Shown one piece after another: positions 5,357 to 9,639 of a stretch of DNA of 9,639 bases. The notes beneath the pieces are model-generated. The model ran no database searches, was not told the origin of the DNA, and worked only from the letters and a program-made list of their open reading frames with translations. The translations under genes and the position numbers were made by a program. This stretch comes from Clostridia bacterium. GTDB taxonomy: Bacteria; Bacillota; Clostridia; Oscillospirales; CAG-272. The DNA lies in NCBI GenBank assembly GCA_017621015.1, contig JAGAUC010000235.1, positions 1 to 9,639 of the forward strand, read 5' to 3'. The first letter of the stretch is position 1; each line of letters starts with the position of its first letter.

Positions 5357-6740
5357 AATGACAGCACCCTTAGATCCCGGCTATATGCCCATGGCACTTG
5401 TGCTCAAGGATTTTGACGAGCGCGCAAAAAAGGCGGGAGAAAGCAAGATCGTGATCGGCATCGAGAGAAACAAGGGCTACGTGTCCACCTACGAGATGGC
5501 CGTATTTGCCGACGGCACGGGGCACGATGAGGAGAACTTCGACATTGTGGAGCGCGTGGTCAAGTCGCTTCTTTGGGTCCGCGGTGGCTACAAGGTCATC
5601 ATCGCCGGCTCCGAGGTGATCGGCGCCAAGATCAAGGCCGCTTACGATTTCGGCGGACTTCGTGAGTTTGACCGTGGCTTTATGGCAAGGGTTTATGAGC
5701 GCCCCTTCGAGGTCGTGGTGACCACGCTCGAAAACGCCCCCAAGGCAAACGAGGCCGCCGAGCCCGTTGGCCGTCACCTTTCCGGATGCCGCATCGGCTT
5801 TGATGCGGGCGGAAGTGACCGTAAGGTCAGCGCGGTGATCGACGGCGAGCCCGTATATTCCGAGGAGGTCGTCTGGTTCCCCAAGACCAACTCCGACCCG
5901 ATGTACCACTATGAGGGAATTCTGAGCGCCATGAAGACCGCGGCATCGCATATGCCCCGCGTAGACGGCATCGGTGTATCCTCGGCCGGCGTCTACATCG
6001 ATAACAAGATCATGGTTGCTTCCCTGTTCCTTAAGGTTCCCGAGGAGCTGTTTGATAAGCACGTCAAGAATATGTACCTCGACGTAGCCGCCGAGCTCGG
6101 ACGTGAGCTTGGCTGCGAGATTCCCGTTGAGGTGGCCAACGACGGCGACGTCACCGCGCTTGCAGGCGCCATGTCGCTGGACGATACCGGCATTCTGGGT
6201 ATCGCAATGGGCACCAGCGAGGCAGGCGGATACGTGGACCTCGCCGGCAACATCACCGGCTGGCTCAACGAGCTTGCCTTTGTTCCCGTGGACTTCAACA
6301 AGGACGCTATGGTTGACGAGTGGTCGGGCGACTACGGCTGCGGCGTAAAGTATTTCTCGCAGGACAGCGTCATCAAGCTGGCTCCCGCGGCAGGTATCGA
6401 GCTTGACCCGAGCCTCAGCCCCGCTGAGAAGCTTAAGGTCGTTCAGGGCCTTATGCTGGAGGGCCATGCAGGCGCTCGCAAGATCTACGAGACCATCGGC
6501 GTTTACTTCGGCTATGCCGTTGCTTATTATGCTATGTTCTATGACATCAAGCACGTTCTTCTTCTCGGCCGCGTTTCCTCGGGCGAGGGCGGAAAAATCG
6601 TTCTGGATTTCGCCAAGAAGGCCATTGCCGAGGAGTTCCCCGAGCTGGCAAGCAAGATCAACATTGCCCTTCCCGATGAGAAGAGCCGCCGCGTAGGCCA
6701 GTCGGTCGCCGCCGCCAGCCTTCCCAAGACCGAGAAGTAA
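5346..6740 (+). CDS. ROK-family sugar kinase-like protein with N-terminal extension
   Basis: At 464 residues this is clearly longer than typical 290-320-residue ROK sugar kinases. The ROK-like actin-fold part begins near residue 148. It has the phosphate-1 loop GFDAGGSDRK (151-160), DGIGVSSAGV (207-216), the catalytic-type Asp in NDGD (265-268) and the phosphate-2 loop GIAMGTSEAGGY (285-296). The usual ROK zinc motif (CxCGxxGCxE) is absent; the corresponding region reads DYGCGVKYF (329-337). Residues 1-147 form an extra domain with a strand-rich stretch (SKIVIGIERNKGYVSTYE) and are not recognised. Overlap with nagA suggests a role in amino-sugar use, perhaps GlcNAc phosphorylation, but substrate and even kinase activity are inferred. 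The ATG at 5346 has GAGAGG 11 bases upstream, a rather long gap. It ends the operon. Confidence 0.8.
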   Translation: MKLKMTAPLDPGYMPMALVLKDFDERAKKAGESKIVIGIERNKGYVSTYEMAVFADGTGHDEENFDIVERVVKSLLWVRGGYKVIIAGSEVIGAKIKAAYDFGGLREFDRGFMARVYERPFEVVVTTLENAPKANEAAEPVGRHLSGCRIGFDAGGSDRKVSAVIDGEPVYSEEVVWFPKTNSDPMYHYEGILSAMKTAASHMPRVDGIGVSSAGVYIDNKIMVASLFLKVPEELFDKHVKNMYLDVAAELGRELGCEIPVEVANDGDVTALAGAMSLDDTGILGIAMGTSEAGGYVDLAGNITGWLNELAFVPVDFNKDAMVDEWSGDYGCGVKYFSQDSVIKLAPAAGIELDPSLSPAEKLKVVQGLMLEGHAGARKIYETIGVYFGYAVAYYAMFYDIKHVLLLGRVSSGEGGKIVLDFAKKAIAEEFPELASKINIALPDEKSRRVGQSVAAASLPKTEK

Positions 6741-6746
6741 GCAAGA

Positions 6747-6796
6747 CCATACAAAAAGAAGGCAACCCGATCGGGTTGCCTTCTTTTTGTGTATGG
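6747..6796 (+). terminator. Very strong terminator after nagA-ROK operon
   Basis: A perfect 18 bp stem (6753-6770 with 6771-6788) is centred on GATC. A further 6 bp outer stem, CCATAC/GTATGG, is separated by a GT bulge. A and T runs flank the GC-rich core, so it also blocks leftward transcription from the accessory island. It begins 7 bp after the ROK stop and marks the end of the GC-rich core block. Confidence 0.92.
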
Positions 6797-6797
6797 G

Positions 6798-6851
6798 CTA
6801 TAAAAAAGATATTTTTGCTAAAGTGCTTATGGGATTTGAACCTTACGAAAA
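6798..6851. repeat. Repeat copy A
   Basis: This ~54 bp sequence matches copy B at 7275-7329. The shared frame is CTATAAAAAA-GATATTTT, a variable middle, TGCTTA(T/C)GGGATTTGAAC, then ACGAAAA. Identity over the aligned 44 bp core (6808-6851) is 33 bases. It lies just beyond the stop of the 90-residue minus-strand gene. Its first 18 bases (GGGCTATAAAAAAGATAT, 6795-6812) also occur inverted at 9472-9489. Confidence 0.7.
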
Positions 6852-6876
6852 ATTTTATGTCATTGATCCTTCCTGG

Positions 6877-7149
6877 TCAAAAAAACAAGGAATTAAGAAA
6901 ATCTAAGTCTTCTTCATTGTCCAAAACTATGTCAGTAAGCAAATCGTAGATTTCTAACAATTCTTCGTCAATTTTTTGTCCTTCGCATTCTTTGGCGGTA
7001 ACCAATGAAGCAACCCTTAAGTCAAGTTCTTCTTGCAAATCGCATAGGGTGTCTTCATTCATGCTGATGATCCCCAACTCTTTTAATAAATTTGTGGCTT
7101 CGCTTTTTGCTCTTGGGGTAAACTGCATCTTTTGACTTTCGCTTAGCAT
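6877..7149 (-). CDS. Hypothetical acidic 90-residue protein
   Basis: I do not recognise this protein. It is mostly helical and strongly acidic in its second half (EELDLRVASLV, then KIDEELLEIYDLLTDIVLDNEEDLDFLNSLFF) and has no signal peptide or membrane segment. Such small acidic helical proteins are common as immunity or antitoxin proteins in accessory islands, but nothing here proves it. The ATG at 7149 has AAGAAGG and purine-rich sequence upstream, although the spacing is loose. An internal ATG at 7128 (MQFTPRAKSE) is an alternative start. No clear promoter was found upstream. It lies on the same strand as the immunity-like gene at 7338, separated by 188 bp that include repeat copy B. AT-rich codon use sets it apart from the core genes. 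Confidence 0.6.
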   Translation of the reverse strand: MLSESQKMQFTPRAKSEATNLLKELGIISMNEDTLCDLQEELDLRVASLVTAKECEGQKIDEELLEIYDLLTDIVLDNEEDLDFLNSLFF

Positions 7150-7274
7150 ACTTCTTTCTTTTTCCTTCTTTGCTTATGTTAACTAAATTAAAATCTCTTC
7201 GGTCTTGTCGACTGACAGGTCTACAGGATACGACATTGTTATTCGTTGGATTTATGCTTGTTGTCGCACGTTTT

Positions 7275-7329
7275 CTATAAAAAAAGATATTTTCGGCGTT
7301 TTGCTTACGGGATTTGAACTCAACGAAAA
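7275..7329. repeat. Repeat copy B
   Basis: This is the diverged partner of copy A in the same orientation, 477 bp away. It lies 8 bp past the stop of the 132-residue minus-strand gene. Both copies therefore occupy the same place relative to a small minus-strand gene. It contains GGGATTTGAAC, the reverse complement of a tRNA T-arm-like string, but no tRNA acceptor follows. Confidence 0.7.
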
Positions 7330-7337
7330 GATATTCT

Positions 7338-7736
7338 CTACAACAAATATTTTGAAAAATCCATCTCTTCGCTTGAGCTCTCTAAAAGTTCCACACCGTC
7401 GCAACGGAAGCGCAGACACTCTCCGAATTCAACCAAACCGTCTACACAAGTAAGATAAACTATACCGGAAATTGCCCAAAAGCCGTCCGGCTTATAAAAT
7501 GAGTCGTCTCTATAAGGAATAAACTCCTCCGTTTCTTTCCAATCAAACACCTCCAATTCAGTTACGTTGTCAAATCGTATAATAACATATCTGGTGTTAG
7601 GATCCTCTTTCCCTTCAGGATCGGGTGGATTCCTGTGACAATACATATATAAGCTATTATTTACGCATTTTGCATTTAATAAAGCGCCATCGTGATAACT
7701 GCCTATTAAAACAGAAAATAATTTCTCTTCAGTCAT
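7338..7736 (-). CDS. Probable immunity-like protein (hypothetical)
   Basis: This 132-residue soluble protein has no match I can name. It alternates predicted strands with acidic loops (RYVIIRFDNVTELEVFDW, then GFWAISGIVYLTCVDGLVEFGECLRF) and is acidic overall, with a serine/glutamate-rich C-terminus. It lacks catalytic motifs, signal peptide and membrane segments. GGGAG lies 7 bases before the ATG. Its start is 17 bp downstream of the stop of the toxin-like gene, on the same strand, which is the usual toxin-then-immunity order in polymorphic toxin loci. Function is inferred only from this context, size and acidity. Immunity genes of this kind are often acquired as small cassettes, in line with the AT-rich composition and the repeat behind it. 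Confidence 0.6.
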   Translation of the reverse strand: MTEEKLFSVLIGSYHDGALLNAKCVNNSLYMYCHRNPPDPEGKEDPNTRYVIIRFDNVTELEVFDWKETEEFIPYRDDSFYKPDGFWAISGIVYLTCVDGLVEFGECLRFRCDGVELLESSSEEMDFSKYLL

Positions 7737-7753
7737 TTTTTTCTCCCTTTACA

Positions 7754-8230
7754 TTAATGCTCTCTCTTATCCCCATAAATGTGGTGTTCGGGATCGCCTT
7801 GATGTGTTAATTGCCCGTGTTTGTTGTAATAAACTTTTTCTCCGCTAAACTCTCTTTCTTTGAATTTTCGGTATTTTGAGTTAACAAATGGCTTTTCCCA
7901 AAAATCTAACCAATGATAATGGTGTGGCTTGCCGTGACATTCGCTCCTGATCGTTTGCCCCGAGCTCTTTCGTTGCATAATCATTCCGCCATTTTGAAGG
8001 AGCTTTTTATCTTCCCAGCCTTTTTTCAAAAGTCTTCTGTCGTTTTCGGGTAGATAGGAGCCGGAGTATATTTTATATCGTTTGCTCCACCTGTTATACT
8101 GTATTTGCCTTGCATCTTGCGGTCGAGATAGTTTTTCTTTTGCGGTTTTCGGTGGATTTTTGACTTCAACGTAGTGATTGGGTTTCTTTGTAATTGAATA
8201 TATAATTTTATCAATCAAGCCTCTTGCCAT
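7754..8230 (-). CDS. Orphan toxin-domain-like protein, 158 residues
   Basis: This protein is very basic and rich in His, Lys and Tyr. It lacks a signal peptide and any large N-terminal delivery domain. Residues about 57-158 follow a pattern I associate with C-terminal domains of polymorphic toxins: LPENDRRLLKKGWED, then a strand pair with SSGQTIR, GKPHHYHWLDFW, a late YYNKHGQ and terminal PEHHIYG. The clustered histidines could be nuclease or metal-binding residues, but I cannot name the family. The start is the ATG at 8230 with AGAGG seven bases upstream; a TTG-initiated longer frame from 8260 is less likely. The immunity-like gene follows after 17 bp. It could be a free-standing toxin, a detached tip of a larger effector, or a harmless remnant. 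Confidence 0.5.
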   Translation of the reverse strand: MARGLIDKIIYSITKKPNHYVEVKNPPKTAKEKLSRPQDARQIQYNRWSKRYKIYSGSYLPENDRRLLKKGWEDKKLLQNGGMIMQRKSSGQTIRSECHGKPHHYHWLDFWEKPFVNSKYRKFKEREFSGEKVYYNKHGQLTHQGDPEHHIYGDKREH

Positions 8231-8231
8231 A

Positions 8232-8260
8232 ATTATACCTCTTTTTGAAATAAATGTCAA
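8232..8260 (-). promoter_or_regulatory. Consensus promoter-like element abutting the toxin start
   Basis: On the minus strand TTGACA (8260-8255), a 17 bp spacer and TATAAT (8237-8232) make a perfect match. However, TATAAT ends one base before the ATG, so a transcript would begin near 8225, inside the gene. The ribosome binding site AGAGG lies within the spacer. It may be fortuitous or a regulatory decoy. Confidence 0.45.
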
Positions 8261-8274
8261 GGAAATATTCCTTG
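8258..8274. promoter_or_regulatory. Operator-like palindrome upstream of the toxin gene
   Basis: CAAGGAA-ATA-TTCCTTG has perfect 7 bp arms. It overlaps the TTGACA element at 8255-8260 and lies just downstream of the predicted start of the alternative promoter at 8287-8316. Confidence 0.5.
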
Positions 8275-8286
8275 CATACTCATTTT

Positions 8287-8316
8287 ATAATAGAGGCAAC
8301 TAAAAGAAAATAGCAA
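8287..8316 (-). promoter_or_regulatory. Alternative toxin-gene promoter
   Basis: On the minus strand TTGCTA (8316-8311) and TATTAT (8292-8287) are separated by 18 bp. The predicted start near 8280 gives a 50 nt leader that keeps the ATG and its ribosome binding site, which makes this the better candidate for toxin expression. The -35 box lies inside an imperfect inverted repeat (8306-8332). Confidence 0.45.
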
Positions 8317-8357
8317 AGTTTTTGCTGTTTTCACTATACAACTCTTATCAAAACATA

Positions 8358-8386
8358 TTGATTTTGTTGAATTTACAAAATATAAT
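8358..8386 (+). promoter_or_regulatory. Upstream promoter P1 of the RHH-WYL-like gene
   Basis: TTGATT (8358-8363), a 17 bp spacer and TATAAT (8381-8386). A transcript would have about 30 nt of leader without a visible ribosome binding site. Confidence 0.5.
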
Positions 8387-8387
8387 G

Positions 8388-8416
8388 TTGACAAATACAT
8401 ATACAACTTGTATAAT
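8388..8416 (+). promoter_or_regulatory. Promoter P2 of the RHH-WYL-like gene, predicting a leaderless mRNA
   Basis: TTGACA (8388-8393), exactly 17 bp, then TATAAT (8411-8416): a perfect sigma-A promoter. The expected start, seven bases after the -10 box, is the A of the ATG at 8423. No Shine-Dalgarno sequence precedes that ATG. Confidence 0.8.
8400..8414. promoter_or_regulatory. Operator-like palindrome over P2
   Basis: TATACAA-C-TTGTATA is a perfect 15 bp inverted repeat that overlaps the -10 box of P2. A lone copy of its left part (TATACAACT) occurs at 8335-8343. The site could serve autoregulation by the downstream gene. Confidence 0.5.
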
Positions 8417-8422
8417 ATAAAT

Positions 8423-9169
8423 ATGAACACAGTAAGATTAACCTTTAATACATCAACAAATTTCACTCTGCCGATAGGCATCTTTCGTGTATTGCAGCGC
8501 GATGCGTATTATTATGGTTTTATTAAAAGCGGACAGCCTAACGTCAGCGGATTCTTAAACAACTTAATCCCTGCATTATCCGATTATCAAGAGGATCTCT
8601 TTGACGAGCTCTTGAAATACAATAACGGAAATGAAGAAATAGCCAAGACTTGCGCTCGCAGTATTCACAATGTGTATTTGCACCCGTTTGCATTTCACGA
8701 TGACGGGACCGTCAATGTTCCTTTTCGTATCAGCAAGGATAAATATGATGATTTTATTGTGATACACGATGAAAGACTCGACTTTTATGATACTGACTTT
8801 ACGAATTACGTGCGTACCCTTTTGTCCGAATATGCATCAAAAACACTGGGACAAAGAGAGTATATGTATGCTTTCAGAAAGGTCTGTCCGCTTCGTGAAG
8901 CAATACAAAAAGAAAATGTTTGTAAATTCTACACCGATGAGCAAAGCTTCGTCTTTGTTCCGGTGTCAATCGAAACCTCTCCGATATATAACCACAACTA
9001 TATTGTCGGGATAGATGAAAATAAGAATCCTCAAGCTATAAGGCTATCGAAAACAAAAAAGATAACGATTTTTGAGGAAAGAATAAAGGTGTCGAAAGAA
9101 ATGTGTGAATTGATAAGCGACCATCTCGATAAAATATACGAGGAGGAGTATAACGAATGTTTGGATTAA
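8423..9169 (+). CDS. Putative ribbon-helix-helix/WYL-domain regulator
   Basis: The 248-residue protein seems to have three parts. Residues 1-55 (strand NTVRLTFN, then helices ending VSGFLNNLIPAL) and 96-140 (strand VNVPFRIS, helix KDKYDDFIVIHDE, helix DFTNYVRTLLSEYASK) each look like a ribbon-helix-helix unit. Residues 158-222 resemble a WYL ligand-binding domain: REAIQKENVCKFY, FVPVSIE, NYIVGID, then AIRLSKTKKITIF. Weak domain identity is by eye. RHH-WYL architecture is known from the WYL1 accessory proteins of type VI-D CRISPR systems, where it enhances Cas13d, and WYL proteins often regulate defence islands. No cas gene or array is in the window. The ATG at 8423 replaces an upstream TTG (8408) that lies inside the promoter. 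A small basic ORF overlaps its end. Confidence 0.6.
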   Translation: MNTVRLTFNTSTNFTLPIGIFRVLQRDAYYYGFIKSGQPNVSGFLNNLIPALSDYQEDLFDELLKYNNGNEEIAKTCARSIHNVYLHPFAFHDDGTVNVPFRISKDKYDDFIVIHDERLDFYDTDFTNYVRTLLSEYASKTLGQREYMYAFRKVCPLREAIQKENVCKFYTDEQSFVFVPVSIETSPIYNHNYIVGIDENKNPQAIRLSKTKKITIFEERIKVSKEMCELISDHLDKIYEEEYNECLD

Positions 9170-9261
9170 AGTTGTTTACAAAGACGAAAACTAAGAAATT
9201 TGCAAGTGATAAAGATAGAAAACAATACTACGCAATTCAAGGGTATTACAAAAAAAAATGA
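9157..9261 (+). CDS. Small basic 34-residue protein overlapping the WYL-like gene
   Basis: It starts inside the last codons of the RHH-WYL-like gene (13 bp overlap) behind an excellent GAGGAGGAG site eight bases upstream, so translation coupled to the upstream gene is likely. The product is very lysine-rich and contains KKFASDKDRKQYYAIQGYY, a pattern I loosely associate with small phage or mobile-element proteins; I cannot name a function. It ends at a run of nine A residues (9250-9258) followed by TGA. Skipping one A opens a lysine/alanine-rich extension (NEATKKSAAKPKSNKK) that stops at 9307, 20 bp before a terminator. The longer form might arise by slippage, or the short form might be a recent frameshift or homopolymer error. 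It is too short for confident calling, but its start signal is among the best in the window. Confidence 0.6.
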   Translation: MFGLKLFTKTKTKKFASDKDRKQYYAIQGYYKKK

Positions 9262-9327
9262 AGCAACAAAAAAATCAGCAGCAAAACCTAAAAGCAACAA
9301 AAAATGATCATCAAGCATTGCAACATT

Positions 9328-9362
9328 CGGGTTGGCTTTAATAGCCATCCCGTTTTTGTTTT
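9328..9362 (+). terminator. Terminator of the RHH-WYL-like operon
   Basis: CGGG-T-TGGCT pairs with AGCCA-T-CCCG around TTAAT, with one T-T mismatch, followed by TTTTTGTTTT. It closes the unit made of the regulator and the small ORF. Confidence 0.85.
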
Positions 9363-9438
9363 GTAGATTGGGGGGCAAATCCCGAAAGTGTTCAATATCT
9401 TTTTTTCATGACTATGCGAGAAAAGGATAGAAAGACAA

Positions 9439-9464
9439 AAAAGCCTTGAAAAATCAAGGCTTTT
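9439..9464 (-). terminator. Terminator-like hairpin
   Basis: A perfect 11 bp stem (AAAAGCCTTGA / TCAAGGCTTTT) has a 4 nt loop. On the minus strand it runs into further T residues, so it would end transcription arriving from the right, such as from a tRNA or gene beyond the tRNA-like fragment. Confidence 0.75.
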
Positions 9465-9467
9465 CGC

Positions 9468-9495
9468 GGCTATATCTTTTTTATAGCCCTTTTTT
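9468..9495 (+). terminator. Second hairpin with T-run
   Basis: GGCTATA and TATAGCC (9468-9474 with 9482-9488) flank a T-rich loop, followed by CTTTTTT. The inverted copy of the 18-mer from repeat A overlaps it (9472-9489). Confidence 0.55.
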
Positions 9496-9517
9496 GGTTG
9501 CGGGGGTGGGATTTGAA
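9495..9517 (-). other. Fragment identical to an initiator-tRNA 3' end
   Basis: Read on the minus strand these 23 bases run from the T-loop (TTCAAAT) through CCCAC, the acceptor strand CCCCGCA, A and CCA, as in tRNA-fMet genes. The preceding GTGGG could still pair with CCCAC, but three extra bases (CCT) enlarge the loop, and no anticodon arm or 5' acceptor strand follows. It is a truncated tRNA or an attachment-site scar, not a functional gene. Confidence 0.6.
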
Positions 9518-9639
9518 AGGCCCACTCGCGTCGCATAGTCGCCGCGTGTCGCTCGCGAGCTCGCTCCTTCGGCTCCTTGCTTTGGCTCCACCGCTTCTCG
9601 AAAAGCCACGTCGGTGGCTTTTCTGCGGCGCTAACCCAC
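9518..9639. other. GC-rich block with short inverted and direct repeats
   Basis: No gene is supported here. The stretch changes abruptly to high GC, with repeated TCGC steps, the palindrome GCTCGCGAGC (9551-9560), two GGCTCC copies (9571-9576, 9584-9589) and a perfect 10 bp hairpin with GTCG loop (9600-9623, arms GAAAAGCCAC/GTGGCTTTTC). It runs off the window end. Confidence 0.5.

Noticed and set aside
5370..6554. A 394-codon minus-strand frame opposite the ROK gene
   Set aside because: GC-rich codon bias keeps this frame open by chance; the plus-strand frame has all kinase motifs and overlaps nagA as an operon.
6831..6840. T-arm-like GGGATTTGAA in repeats A and B as possible tRNA genes
   Set aside because: Only about ten bases fit; there is no acceptor stem, CCA or anticodon arm around either copy.
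6793..6906. 37-codon plus-strand ORF through repeat A
   Set aside because: It begins inside the terminator stem without a ribosome binding site and overlaps the end of the minus-strand gene; kept only as an alternative reading of the repeat.
8257..8481. Hydrophobic 74-codon minus-strand frame between the divergent genes
   Set aside because: It lies over both promoters, palindromes and the start of the WYL-like gene and has no ribosome binding site; the hydrophobicity follows from T-rich sequence.
9518..9639. Integron attC site or CRISPR array at the right end
   Set aside because: The GTTAGCG at the edge does not fit the GTTRRRY core, no paired simple and variable sites are visible, and there are no regularly spaced repeats.

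Overview
The window looks like a chromosomal segment of an anaerobic Bacillota (class Clostridia, gut type). The evidence is near-consensus sigma-A promoters with 17-18 bp spacers, AGGAGG-like ribosome binding sites on most genes, a GSI-type glutamine synthetase, and a NagA/ROK amino-sugar pair. Genus cannot be judged from the sequence alone.

Layout. (1) 1-58: the 3' end of a tRNA, most likely tRNA-His because the discriminator base is C, with its terminator. (2) 60-666: an AT-rich accessory patch. It holds the broken N-terminal part of a SLOG-like gene on the minus strand and an intact small XRE-type regulator on the plus strand. Three near-identical palindromic operators sit between and over their divergent promoters. 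(3) 669-6796: GC-rich core genes. On the minus strand are an EamA-type permease and a metallo-beta-lactamase-fold hydrolase (a two-gene operon), then glutamine synthetase with its own promoter, long leader and terminator. Divergent from glnA is a nagA-ROK kinase operon on the plus strand, ending in a very strong terminator. (4) 6797-9639: an AT-rich accessory island. It holds three small minus-strand genes (an orphan toxin-like protein, a probable immunity-like partner and an unknown 90-residue protein), two diverged copies of a ~55 bp repeat lying just 3' of two of those genes, and a divergent plus-strand gene. That gene encodes a protein that looks like ribbon-helix-helix plus WYL, followed by an overlapping tiny basic ORF. 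The right end has three hairpins, a 23 nt match to the 3' end of an initiator tRNA, and a GC-rich block full of small inverted repeats.

How the genes work together. nagA and the ROK gene overlap by 11 bp and probably recycle N-acetylglucosamine derivatives. glnA assimilates ammonium. In the left patch the XRE protein probably represses both itself and the SLOG gene that is now broken, so it looks like an orphaned regulator. In the right island the toxin-like and immunity-like genes are 17 bp apart and probably cotranscribed. The RHH-WYL-like gene lies back to back with them across a 192 bp region containing several promoters and palindromes.

The most novel parts are the SLOG/XRE three-operator switch, the RHH-WYL-like gene whose consensus promoter predicts a leaderless mRNA, and the possible slippage-extended small ORF after it. 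No CRISPR array, transposase, integrase or complete rRNA was seen.
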